NCBI GenBank assembly: GCA_002150815.3
Contig: NDFF03000055.1
Location: 124,001-188,000, forward strand
Length of the DNA stretch: 64,000 nt
Source: Grammothele lineata
Lineage: Eukaryota; Basidiomycota; Agaricomycetes; Polyporales; Polyporaceae
Direction: 5' to 3'
Under the pieces are notes generated by a model. The model was not told the origin of the DNA, searched no databases, and was given only the letters and a program-made list of their open reading frames with translations. Positions 40,502-49,924 of this stretch are shown here, one piece after another. How positions within the stretch are numbered: the stretch's first letter is position 1; the number at the start of each line of letters is the position of its first letter. A program made the position numbers and the translations under genes.

Positions 40502-41454
40502 AAACCCTCTGCCTCCGCGATGTTTACGACCTCCTCTCTCTCCGCGGGTGTGAACGTGCGGAATAGGGCTCGCACGCGAGAGACTGGGGCTTCCGGTTCC
40601 GCTGGAGCGGGGTTGTTGGGTTCAGAGGCCGCGATTCTGATCTTGCGGTAGGCGGGAGTGTTCGTCGTTCCTTGGTTGGGGCTCGTGGAGTTGGTGTTCC
40701 TCTGGGGGCAGTCCCATTGTCCATGTCCAAGTTCACGGCATCTAAAGCACCGTCCCTCCTTCTTGTACCGGGTTCGTTCTTCGTCCGTGAGCTTCCTCAG
40801 CCTGATGGCGTTGGAAGATTTGCCTTGGGTGGAGGTCGTCGATCCTTTCGAGTCCGACGACTTCTTCTCTGACAATCCTTTGGTAAGCTCCTGTCCTTTG
40901 CGCCATTGGAGGTCCAAACGGGAGGCAAGGGTATAGTAGCCGTCCATGGTCGTGGGGAGTTTCTCGACCGTCATAATGTTGTTGACTAGCCCCTTCTTGA
41001 GTCCAGTAAGGAAGTAGTCCGAGAGGACTGCCACGGACCCAATGCCTGACCTGACCGCTAGTGGAAGGAATTCGGCGACATAGTCGTCGGCCGTACCGGT
41101 TTGTTTCAGGGCCTTCATCTTTGCTATGGCGTTGTCGACCGGGTTCAGCGGCTCAAAGGACTTGTTGAACTCCTTGACGAAGTCGGTAAACGTGCCAAAA
41201 CCGTGTTCCAGGGACGTCGTTGGGTCAATAGAGAAAGCCTTAGTCGTGAACGCATCCTTCCATGGTCCAGCCGATCCTCCTATCATGTACGACAGGATGA
41301 AGATGATCTTTTCTTCATCCGTCGAGTAGGATTGCGCGTTGAGGCGCAGGTACACTCTGCACGAGTTGAGGAAGTTGTCTGCCTCTTCGCGGTTTCCGTT
41401 AAAGTCCGGTGGAGGACGGATCTTCTGTTCAGAGACTTTGGGAGTGTTCGACAT
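40498..41454 (-). CDS. gag: Gypsy-1 gag
   Basis: From the first ATG in the transcript, 318 residues: MSNTPKVSEQKIRPPPDF, a capsid-like region (DNFLNSCRVYLRLNAQSY, MIGGSAGPWKDAF, KMKALKQTGTADDYVAEFLP) and a nucleocapsid zinc knuckle CFRCRELGHGQWDC (CX2CX4HX4C). It ends at a TGA directly after a GGGTTTT heptamer. The same frame is open for 245 further codons upstream, up to the LTR edge, without any ATG; see the leader feature. Confidence 0.88.
   Translation of the reverse strand: MSNTPKVSEQKIRPPPDFNGNREEADNFLNSCRVYLRLNAQSYSTDEEKIIFILSYMIGGSAGPWKDAFTTKAFSIDPTTSLEHGFGTFTDFVKEFNKSFEPLNPVDNAIAKMKALKQTGTADDYVAEFLPLAVRSGIGSVAVLSDYFLTGLKKGLVNNIMTVEKLPTTMDGYYTLASRLDLQWRKGQELTKGLSEKKSSDSKGSTTSTQGKSSNAIRLRKLTDEERTRYKKEGRCFRCRELGHGQWDCPQRNTNSTSPNQGTTNTPAYRKIRIAASEPNNPAPAEPEAPVSRVRALFRTFTPAEREEVVNIAEAEGF
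40501..40507 (-). promoter_or_regulatory. Candidate -1 ribosomal frameshift heptamer
   Basis: On the sense (minus) strand G GGT TTT is directly followed by the gag stop TGA. It has the X XXY YYZ form, and slipping back by one base continues into the pol frame (TTG AAG CGG..). This explains how pol, which has no ATG at its 5' end, can be made. Confidence 0.6.
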
Positions 41455-42189
41455 GGTGGTGATGAGGGTCGGTGGAGGCGGTGGACTTGGTGATGGAGGA
41501 GGAGGCGGAGTCCTTGCAGGAAGTATGGGCTGGGGAGCGTGGATTGGGGATCCTGGTGCTGACGGTTGTGGAGTGGGCTTGGTGTTCGAAGGCCCTGGTG
41601 TGGGTTGTCGTGGTACTGGAGTAGGGAGACGGGATGAGGGTCTGGTGCGAGGTGCTGAGATGGGGATCGAGGGTTCTGGTATGCGTCTGGGGTTTTCAGG
41701 TGTTCCGGAGTCCCACGCGCTTCTTCGTACTCGTTGGACACGATCTAGTACAACTCCGTCCTTGCCTGTGGTGTAGACCCAGCCTAGAGTGTCTGACCAG
41801 GTGATAACCCGTAATCCGATGAAGCGTTGTTCGTCGCGAAGGTCTGATGCTGAGGGAGGTCTGTCCGCGCTTTGGTCTGCTAGTGGAGGTTCGTTGCTGG
41901 CTCCAGATGCTACCGGGTACCCGCGTTTCCTGTGGATCTTCTGTCGGTTTGCTTCGCTGGGCTTCTCAAAGTCCTTGTGTCGATTCGCGTCTTCCGGGTC
42001 GTAGCTAAGTCTGTGTGGGCAGGGTTGTTCGCTGCAGAATTTCCACTCGCGGGGTTCTTCTTGAAGGTGTCGGTCAGCGACGTCTTCCTTGTCGTAGACG
42101 TGTTGGCTATCGCTGGTGCACTCCAGGGTGGCTATGTGTGTTCGGTGTTCGCCTGGACTTAAGGAAGTCGGCGAGTAGATGAGTTTGAC
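41455..42189 (-). other. ATG-free open leader frame upstream of and in phase with Gypsy-1 gag
   Basis: Translated in the gag frame, the whole stretch between the LTR and gag is open and looks like protein. It holds EHRTHIATLECTSDSQHVYD, a Cys/His segment WKFCSEQPCPHR followed by RHKDFEKP, then FIGLRVITWSDTLGWVYTTG and a Pro-rich end running into gag. No ATG exists in any of the three sense frames. An in-frame CTG at 42126-42124 has the context GCCACC-CTG-G, the best Kozak context possible, and would add 224 residues to Gag. Whether it is translated is inference. Confidence 0.65.
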
Positions 42190-42191
42190 CT
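42182..42191 (-). other. Self-priming primer binding site
   Basis: Two bases inside the 5' LTR the sense strand reads AGGTCAAACT. This is the exact reverse complement of AGTTTGACCT in the LTR (42371-42362), which lies about 30 nt after the LTR TATA box and so is at the expected 5' end of the RNA. Priming by the transcript's own 5' end is known for Tf1/sushi elements. Confidence 0.7.
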
Positions 42192-42193
42192 AA

Positions 42194-42610
42194 TGTTACG
42201 CCGAGGCCAGCGCGGGCGCCTATAGACGTACGTTGTGCGCACGCGGTCGAGGGTCGAGGGGTCTAGGAGGACGTACGCCGAAGAGGCGAAGTCGAGCACT
42301 GTGGTAGAGGGCGAGCGACACACGGGGGTTCTATGGGGAGAGAGGCCTCGATTGGAAAAGGAGGTCAAACTGAGGAATGCCCTCAGGAAGACCCAAGCTA
42401 TATAAGTACATGAGGACAATAACTATGGACAATCGCGAGAGAGTCCTAGACAATAGAGACAGGGGCGCGAGACGATGACTCCAAGTGAGTCACAATGAGT
42501 CGTACGTACAATAGCGATGTTGAATCGCCGCGGGACCGAATGGTACAGAGGTTGCGCTCATTGAGGAACAGGAAAGGAAAAAGAAAATACCGGGCAGGAA
42601 TGTTGTAACA
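42194..42610 (-). repeat. 5' LTR of Gypsy-1
   Basis: 417 bp, with TATA (CTTATATAG on the minus strand, about 42407-42399) and a predicted start near 42371. Its outer side directly joins a KDZ-like transposase fragment. Confidence 0.93.
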
Positions 42611-43484
42611 GTATCAGCATGTTCGCAAGCGGCTGATGGTCATTGCCGATGACACCGACGAAGAGAACTACCCTGCCCTCACGGCGGCCGACTGCACGCA
42701 ACTTAACCTCTATTATAAGGACTGTAAGCCCGGCCAAAAGAAGGAGCTCTCTTGGATATAGAAGACCCACGTCCACGTCAGCGGGGAGGTCGACGTCTAC
42801 AAGGCAGAAGGCTAGTCTTATACACATATGACGAGTATGGATTTTACTTACAGTATTAACAGGCGTTTGCGTGGAGTGGTTCACCGTCAGCGCGCGTTGT
42901 GCTCGCTGGAAAGAGGAATTGGGCCTCACGGAGGAGGAGATCTGCCGTGTGCAGCGATTCCTTCGCTACTGGTACCGATGGTGGCGCGAACGCGCTCGCT
43001 TACTGAAACTCGTGGGCGAAGAAGGAGAGGCGGCGTATGCGTCCCGGTACGTATTAGTGCGTATATGTATCATGAACGGTTATACTAACGTGGTGCTTGA
43101 CGCAGTAAATCAGCCATGTACCTCAAGCTGTACCAGGATCTCCGCGCGCACGTCCAAAGCACCTGCCCCCATCTTCTCGTTGACGAGAAGAAGAAGGTCG
43201 GCCCCGATGGTGAGCCCTTGGATGAGCTAGCAGATTGGGACGACAGCGAGTTGGACGTGGAGGATTCTGAGTGGTCGCCGTCCGACTACTCGGATTCGGA
43301 GACTGATGGGGATGAATTCAACACCGATGTTGACTTCACTGATGACATGGAGGACAATTACGAGGGCGATGAGGACGTGGTGGACAGCGAGGAGGATGAC
43401 AAGGAGGATGACAAGGAGGATGACGAGTACCTCGGCTACTTCAAATTGTATTCTATCGTACATACATCGCTCCGGGACGACTAA
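42611..43484 (+). pseudogene. C-terminal fragment of a KDZ-like transposase
   Basis: Coding sequence begins at the very edge of the Gypsy LTR. Pieces: TDEENYPALTAADCTQLNLYY, KKELSWI followed by TAG where family members usually have Trp, then after an intron VCVEWFTVSARCARWKEELG and LRYWYRWWRERARL, and after a second intron (GTACGT..GACGCAG) SRKSAMYLKLYQDLRAHVQS. The end is a long acidic tail up to LRDD. The pattern SWIW, then VEW..R.RA.RW.EE, then WW..R resembles the C-terminus of Kyakuja-Dileera-Zisupton transposases of basidiomycetes. This is recognition from memory, not an alignment. The N-terminal part is absent and does not appear on the other side of Gypsy-1. Confidence 0.55.
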
Positions 43485-43562
43485 GCCTACCAGCACAGGA
43501 ACAGCTGTTCCCCGGACGAGGATCTACGTACTCGCGCGGATGCATTCTACCCCACTATCGTG

Positions 43563-44165
43563 GTATCTAGATTATCACGTTCATGTACTGACCGTCGTGA
43601 CCGGTGCATCTAGATGTGCGTGCGCGCTCTCACCCTGGCGAGTGCATATAGATACGCGTGCGCACCCGCGCGCAATCTTCGCGAGTTTGCCATCTAGATG
43701 CCAAAACGCGTGTATAGTAGCCTTTGCGTGTGCGCATCTAGATAGCTCTGCGCGTGTGGTATAACTGGCATCTAGAGGCATCTAGATGGGAATGAAAGAG
43801 GTAACATTCATCGGTATAAGCAGTATCTAGATGTCGTATATACTCTTGCAACTTTAGCATCTAGATACGTGAGTTTCATATTGCCCTGACGTTCATGCGT
43901 ATAGTATCTAGATACGATTTTGCCAAGGCTATACCCTTGGTACTTCGACATCTAGATGGTCCATTGACCCTGACCCTGGCGGCACGGGTATGTGGTGTAT
44001 CTAGTTAGTTACATATCTAGATACGCAGCACTGTAACCTAAGAAGTACATGCTCAGCTATATACGCATCTAGATGGTACAACTAGATACTACATCCGCAC
44101 TCACACCAACTTGTATCTAGACGACATCTAGATGGGCTATGACTAATTAGTCAGTTTATCTAGTG
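43563..44165. repeat. Cluster of about a dozen ATCTAGAT palindromes
   Basis: At least twelve perfect copies of the 8-bp palindrome ATCTAGAT occur in 600 bp, with about six variants (for example ATCTAGAG, ATCTAGTT, ATATAGAT, ATCTAGAC), spaced roughly 20-60 bp apart in otherwise unrelated sequence. It follows the KDZ-like fragment and stops where the truncated Gypsy-2 begins. It may be the subterminal binding-site region of that DNA transposon. Confidence 0.85.
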
Positions 44166-44187
44166 ACGTTAACTGAAGTGGCTCCCT

Positions 44188-45895
44188 GGAAGGAAGCCCC
44201 TACCCCGTAGAAGTCCTATCGGACCATAAGAACCTCACCTACTTCCGAACAGCACAAAAGCTCAACTGGCGACAAGCCCAATGGAGCCTCTTCCTAACCC
44301 AGTTCGAGCTGCAGTTAAAGCATGTTCCCGGCACACGCATGGTTCAATCTGATACCCTGTCCCGTCTACAACACCTGAATCTGGAGGACAACGACAACGA
44401 AGCTGTTGTACTACTCCCAGACAAATTGTTTGTAGTGGCAATGGACATTCCCCTGGCAGAAAGAATCAAGGACATCCACACGCAGGATCAAGTTGTACTC
44501 GACGCCCTCGCGGCTGCCAAGGACGGCACGCCACTACCAATGAAGTCGACCCTTGCGAACTGGAAGTTCGAAGATGGACTAGTCTTCTTTAGGGACCGTT
44601 GCTACGTCCCTCCCAATCAGGACCTTAAGAGGGAAATCGTGCGACGATATCACGATCTTCGACCTATGGGACACCCAGGACAGTTTGGAACGTTGGAGCT
44701 GCTGAAAAGAGACTACTGGTGGCCCGGCATGGCAGTGTTTGTACGGAACTATGTCGCAGGTTGCGCAACTTGCCAGCAAACCAAGATCAACACTCATCCA
44801 ACCGTACCCCCACTCATGCCGATCCCTGCAAGGCCCAACGCTTACCCATTCGACACCACCTCAGTCAACTTCATCACCAACCTACCCCCATTTAACAGTT
44901 TTGATGCACTCATGGTCATGGCAGACCACGACGCTACGAAGGGGGTAATTCTTGCTCCTTGCACAAAAACCATCGATGCGCTAGGGACAACACACCTCAT
45001 CCACCAGAACCTGTACAAACACTTCGGACTACCAACGCGCATCATCTCAGATAGAGGCCCCCAATTCTCAGCAAAAGTCTTCCAAGAGCTCACCTGACTC
45101 ACAGGCATCAAGTCGTCCATAAGTACGGCGTATCACCCACAGACCGATGGAGGAACGGAGCGCATGAACCAGGGAATTGAAGCATACCTCCGGGCATTCT
45201 ATGCTAACCACCCGGAGACATGGTCGGACTTCTTGCCAGATTTGGAGTTCACACACAACCAAAGGCTCGCACAAAACCGCAACGCATCGCCTTTCTTCCT
45301 CATGATGGGCTACAACCCAAGGGCAATCCCATCAGTCACCCCCAAGACAGTCGTACCAGCGGTCGAAGAACGTCTCGACAACCTGGAGAAAGTCAGACAG
45401 GAAGCGATGGCAGCGCACGAGCTTGCACGATAACACATAGCGCAACGGATCACTCGGGGATTCAAACCCTTCGAAAAGGGTCAGAAGGTCTGGCTAGAAG
45501 CGAAGCACCTCCGCTTTCTCAAGGACAACAAAAAGCTGGCCATGAAAAGATAAGGCCCTCTCACGATCGTGGAAGTCCTTGGACCGCTTACGTACAAGCT
45601 GGACCTCCCTGCCCAATGGAAAATCCACCCCGTATTCCACGCCAGCCTTCTCACCCCGTACAAGGAGAACAACACGCACGGCCCGAACTATCTCCTTCCA
45701 CCACCTGACCTTGTCAAAGGAGAAGAAGAATGGGAAGTGGAAGCAATCGTCGGACATTGGAAACGATACGGGAAGATGCAATTCTTTGTCAAATGGAAAG
45801 ACTACCCGACAAGCGAAAACTCCTGGGAACCAGAGAGGAATTTGGAACATTTACAGGAAGTCCTGAAAGCTTATAAGCGCACCCATCGCCTCTGA
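44188..45895 (+). pseudogene. pol: Gypsy-2 pol fragment (RNase H end, integrase, chromodomain)
   Basis: One reading frame throughout, with stops at 45095-45097 (TGA, Arg in Gypsy-1), 45431-45433 (TAA, Gln in Gypsy-1) and 45551-45553 (TAA, Gln in Gypsy-1), and no frameshift. The integrase core is otherwise recognisable ([29 protein letters not shown] with the catalytic Asp before FIT changed to Asn, [17 protein letters not shown]). It ends with the chromodomain (EEEWEVEAIVGHWKRYGKMQ). Confidence 0.92.
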
Positions 45896-45907
45896 AATCT
45901 ACAACCA

Positions 45908-45964
45908 GTGCACTCGCACCCGCACTCGCACTCACACTCGCACTCGCACTCGCACTCGCACCCT
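45908..45964 (+). repeat. CACTCG microsatellite between pol and ORF3
   Basis: About nine imperfect CACTCG/CACCCG hexamers directly before ORF3. Gypsy-1 has a shorter, more degenerate version at the same place, and Gypsy-3 carries the reverse complement. Confidence 0.8.
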
Positions 45965-45974
45965 CACCACCAAC

Positions 45975-46790
45975 ATGTCCAGACACTTCCCCATCCGCAC
46001 ACGCCAGCAGACCCGTACCGTCGTCATCAACCTCGTCCAACTCCCTCGCCGCCACTTCGAGATCTTCCGCAACAGGCTTGTCGGCGAGGAGCATTACCTC
46101 GGCGATGTCCTCGACGTGGCCCGGGACGTGAACCTGGCTGTCCAGTATTCTCGCGAGTCCCTAGGGGCTGTCCAATCTGCGATGAACGCCCTCCACACCG
46201 CCGAACAGAATCTGGTCCACCAGCAGGACCGTCTCACCTATTCCCTTGAAACCATCGTTGACCACACCCACAGTCACATTCCCTACGTTCACGCCAGCAC
46301 CTACCACAACCTCCTCGACCCGCAGCAGCTCGCAGCAGCCAGAGCGGCCATCCCAGCCAACGACATCAATGTCCATCCTCCCCTGGTCCCTGCTCCTCCA
46401 GTCCCTCCACAGGTCCCCCATCTCTTGAACCCTCCTCCGTGCATCGCCCAGATGGCCCGCCGTGGCCGCCACCTCACCGGGCAAAGGAGCAACACGGGCA
46501 GCTCCTCCTCTCGTCAGTCCTGGCAGAGCCAACGCTCCGCCCGCATCGCTTACCCATCTACCACCCAGGCGCCTCCTCCCGTCGCAAGCACCAGTCAGGT
46601 GTCTCCTCCTGTCACTAGTTGCAGCTCGAGCCCCGGTTACGTGGGCCCCTACGAAGACTTCTTGGAGATGCAGAAGGACAAGTACGGTGTGGACTCGGAT
46701 GGCGAGATTCGTGTCGTCGACCGATGGGACGGCGAGGAGGTGGAAGACCCCATGGCAGGCGAAGGCTCGCCCGACGATACCGAGGTCTGA
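45975..46790 (+). CDS. Gypsy-2 ORF3, unknown protein of 271 residues
   Basis: Same length, start and stop position as Gypsy-1 ORF3, with many scattered amino-acid differences (for example FEIFRNRLVG against FDILRDRLIG and THSHIPYVHA against VHGHVPHVHA) but no stop or frameshift. It is identical to the Gypsy-3 copy. Intactness next to a triply broken pol is the notable point. No known domain. Confidence 0.72.
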   Translation: MSRHFPIRTRQQTRTVVINLVQLPRRHFEIFRNRLVGEEHYLGDVLDVARDVNLAVQYSRESLGAVQSAMNALHTAEQNLVHQQDRLTYSLETIVDHTHSHIPYVHASTYHNLLDPQQLAAARAAIPANDINVHPPLVPAPPVPPQVPHLLNPPPCIAQMARRGRHLTGQRSNTGSSSSRQSWQSQRSARIAYPSTTQAPPPVASTSQVSPPVTSCSSSPGYVGPYEDFLEMQKDKYGVDSDGEIRVVDRWDGEEVEDPMAGEGSPDDTEV

Positions 46791-46827
46791 GACGCTACAG
46801 GGTAGCGTCAGGATAGAGCAGGGGTAA

Positions 46828-47245
46828 TGTTACAACATTCTGGCCCGGTATTTTCTTTTTCCTTTCCTGTTCCTCAATGAGCGCAACCTCTGTACCATTC
46901 AGTCCCGCGGCGATTCAACATCGCTATTGTATGTACGACTCATCGTGACTCACTTGGAGTCATCGTCTCGCGCCCTTGTCTCTATTGTCCGGACTCTCTC
47001 GCGATCGTCCATAGTCATTGTTCCCCATGTACTTATATAGTTTGGGTCTCCCTGAGGACGCTCCTTAGTTTGACCTCCTTTCCCAATCAAGGCCTCTCTC
47101 CCCACAGAACCCCCGTGTGTTGCTCGCCCTCTACCACAGTGCTCGACTTTGCCTCTTCGGCGTACGTCTACCCAGATCCCTCGACCCTCGACCGCGTGTG
47201 CACGACGTACGTCCCATAGGCGCCCGCGCTGGCCTTGGTGTAACA
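46828..47245 (+). repeat. LTR of Gypsy-2
   Basis: 418 bp with TGTTAC..GTAACA ends and the conserved TATA and TTAGTTTGACCT start region. Confidence 0.92.
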
Positions 47246-48701
47246 CAGGGTTGCCGCCGCTAGCCCCATTCCCATAGTACACGACTTACCTCTTCCCGGC
47301 CATACAGCACCCTTCAAGACACATGGCATCTGTCATTCAGTATGTCAGTCTGCGACATGTTATCACATATCCTCTGAACCTTATCTCACAGGTCTGTACC
47401 ACTGGCTGCAGCATACGGTGTGACACCCTAAAGCAGAGTGGGAGAGAGTGTGGGATAGCGTACATTGGGGCTGGAAAGTCTCTGGCGAGATTGAGCACAC
47501 CAACTGATACATACTGCATAGCCCACAGCATTCCATCTCATGCCCCTCTCAGCCCCGCCCATCCTCAGACAAGCCCGTGCCCGTGCCCAGCCCACCTCCT
47601 CCGGCCTGCAGCTGTCATGGCAGGGGCCGCCACAAGGACAAACAAACAGAAAGCGCTGGGCTTACTTGTGGGGCAAACAAATAGAGGTGTCACGATGGTG
47701 GACAAACAGAGGTGTGACGAGGGGCAGTGCCGTTAGGCTGCAAGCAAGGCAGGAGTCTAGCAAAGAGGATAGATTGGAGGAGGACTCCGAGGTACAGAGG
47801 AGGGGATAACAGAAGAACAAGTCTGCCCTCTCAGGGTCAGACAGGGGGTCCTTATATACTTGTGGGGGGTCTACAATACACTACCTATGATTGGACGCTA
47901 AAGATAGGGGAATATCAAATGGTTGCCAAGGGAGTGAGTCTGGATTGCATCCGGGTGATCCAGAGCTCAGGACACATGAAATAGGAATGGCCGGAAGGAT
48001 CCGGAGGAGTGACATCATCCATGAAGTAAGTCGTATGTAATAGGGCCCAGAGGGGTCCTGCCATGTGGTCTGTAGGGTTCCCTGAAGGGTTAGGGGTTCT
48101 CCCGTCCTGGGTTCGATCCCTGCAAGGGGCGAAACAAATAGGGGCACCTTTCCTGGGCGTCAAGACCACGTGAGATTGAAAACCGTTACAGCAGCCATCG
48201 CCAGACGTATATGCTGGCATCGAGACTGTCAGCAACTGCGAGTACAACACTGCGATGCATCTGCACAACCAGACTGTGCCCTCCATGCACGCATTTTTGA
48301 CCGCATGTGCCTATGGGGCAGCGTCAGTGCCATACACAGTGTGCATATTTCGTGAGTCCGTGGCGGCACGGTGAGGTGGTTACACCTATCCAACCAACCT
48401 AAACTGGCTGAGAGGACTAGCAAAGACCTAAAACACCCAGGTAGTATAAAAGGGGGCGTTAAAAGGGGAGTCAGCCTCAAGTTCCCTATATGCCAGAGAG
48501 GTAGGATAGAGGAGAAAGGGGGAGGGGCGAAGAAGTTATAGATATCTTCAGTTTCTGCGGAGGGTTCCGCGACGTTCTGCGAGGTGGCAACTTTAAACGG
48601 GGGGGACTCGGGAATTTGTGGGCAGGACTTCATGAAAGGGGATTCATAGATGGAAAAACTTTAACGCAGGAAAGGCTCGCTGGTTCGCAAAGTAAAGTTG
48701 C
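47246..48701. other. Unassigned sequence between Gypsy-2 and the hAT nest
   Basis: About 1.45 kb of low gene content. A string GGGTTCGATCCCTGC near 48108-48122 looks like an RNA polymerase III B box, but no matching A box or tRNA fold is visible. No coding frame is convincing. Confidence 0.5.
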
Positions 48702-48702
48702 T

Positions 48703-48949
48703 ATGGGTAGGAGCTCTATTACGGATGACGTGGCCATACGCTCCATGGAGAGCCTTCAAAAGGAGGAAATGCTATCGCTTGTGGAATAGAAACACTCTAG
48801 GACAAAAGAAGAAAATGCACTGGACTAATTAAAATATTGCTGTTATGCAGAGAAGGAGAATATAGAGAGGGAACTTGAGCTTCTGAGTTGTGCGTCACAG
48901 AGAGATACATGGTGGTGTATTTTGGAGTTCCGCAGAGAGCTCTGTTGTG
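48703..48949 (+). pseudogene. Decayed coding fragment, possibly coiled coil
   Basis: One frame reads MGRSSITDDVAIRSMESLQK, KEEMLSLVE, stop, KHSRTKEENALD, stop, then AEKENIERELELLSCA and QRDTWWCILEFRRELC up to the hAT insertion point. The Glu/Leu-rich composition suggests an old coiled-coil gene with two stops. The family is not recognised. Confidence 0.35.
48942..48949. repeat. Left target-site duplication of the hAT element
   Basis: CTGTTGTG, repeated exactly at 56253-56260. Confidence 0.9.
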
Positions 48950-49172
48950 TAGGGCATAGCACGGGTCGGGTAAACCCGCTCAGGGTACGGGTATATACCC
49001 ACGCGGGTCAGGGTACGGGTCTGTGGGCGTGTACCCGAGGCAAACCTGTACCCGACCCGCGTACCTGCAGGATCAGTACCGAATACTAGAGTACTTTCTA
49101 CACAACCATCTTAGCAAGGTGCTTGAGGTTGGCTGAAGGTATGTTCAAAGCAAATCCCCACTACTTCGAGCG

Positions 49173-49836
49173 GACTTGATTGTGCTTACGAGCTCGCAGC
49201 TTTTCAAGGATGTGACGTTGTTCCTTCCTCGCCTTGAATCGAACCTCGCCACTTTTATGATCCCCGCAATAGAAGCCCTCTTGAAGAGTCAAGCGCACTC
49301 TCAGCAGTTCTGGACAACACAGCATCTTGATCCAGGTCACTCTTTGCCTCGCTCTGAAGACACTAGACAAATATTATAACCTCATGGATTCATCTGACCT
49401 CTGTTCAATCGCAGTCAGTTTGTATAGTTCACTCGGGTTAGAACTTTCTGCATTGCTGGTAGTAAATAACTCTCATACAGGTTCACATAGTGCTGAGTGC
49501 CCCGCATCTCATATAAACTCGTTTGTTTCAGAATGAGGTTCAATTACACCAATGCTTGCATTCATGGTGCTCGCAAGCTCGCCCGAGAGTCGGGACACAT
49601 TCGACCACAACTATATCTTGAAGTTGTGCTAGACGAGAACTCAGATATCCAAAAACTAGTTGCTCCCGCGATGCCGACGCAGGAGAACCGGAATTTCGCA
49701 GGGACAAGCGCAGTGTGGTGAGTTCAATCGATACCTGAAGGCCGATGCCAAAGACAGCATCGTCGGCCCACTCATATGGTGGCTCAAGCATCGCGACATG
49801 TACCCTCGTCTCCCGCGTATGGCACCTGATTATAGC
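49173..49836 (+). pseudogene. hAT transposase remnant, first part
   Basis: Broken frames carry LFKDVTLFLPRLESNLATFM, ALKTLDKYYNLMDSSDLCSI and, just before the nested insertion, EFNRYLKADAKDSIVGPLIW and KHRDMYPRLPRMAPDY. The last two are the start of the hAT dimerisation domain. Several stops and frame changes are present. The rest resumes at 55649 after the mariner. Confidence 0.75.
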
Positions 49837-49924
49837 TAGTTGCAGCAGCAGATGATGTAGGAATATTGTAATACGAACTGGTACCCTGCCTGTCCCCTGT
49901 TTGCAATACGAACTGGCACTGTAT

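Larger units (their letters stand above)
35381..42610 (-). mobile_element. Gypsy-1: full-length chromovirus LTR retrotransposon
   Basis: A 7,230-bp element on the minus strand with two 417-bp LTRs (TGTTAC..GTAACA), a gag ORF, pol in a -1 frame (protease, RT, RNase H, integrase, chromodomain) and a third ORF before the 3' LTR. The two LTRs differ at only three positions that I could see, all transitions (near 35411/42224, 35510/42323 and 35618/42431), so insertion is recent. One in-frame stop in RNase H is the only break in pol. No target-site duplication is visible: left flank GGTGG, right flank GTATC. The primer site is self-complementary to the LTR, as in the Tf1/sushi group. Confidence 0.93.
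44186..47245 (+). mobile_element. Gypsy-2: 5'-truncated copy of the same Gypsy family
   Basis: Starts abruptly within RNase H (similarity to Gypsy-1 begins near 44186) and continues through integrase, chromodomain, ORF3 and one 3' LTR. The 5' LTR, gag, protease and RT are missing. Pol is broken by three stops; ORF3 is intact. From 44714 to the LTR end it is the inverted twin of Gypsy-3. Confidence 0.93.

Noticed and set aside
42828..43088. Separate small gene in the KDZ-like fragment
   Set aside because: The neighbouring frames, stop after SWI and intron signals fit one decayed transposase better than an independent gene.
43560..44165. CRISPR-like or tandem satellite reading of the ATCTAGAT field
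   Set aside because: The repeat is only 8 bp, spacers are of uneven length and there is no larger repeat unit; the genome is eukaryotic.
48060..48140. Possible tRNA-derived SINE (GGGTTCGATCCCTGC near 48108-48122)
   Set aside because: Only a B-box-like string is present; no A box, tRNA fold or second copy was found in the window.
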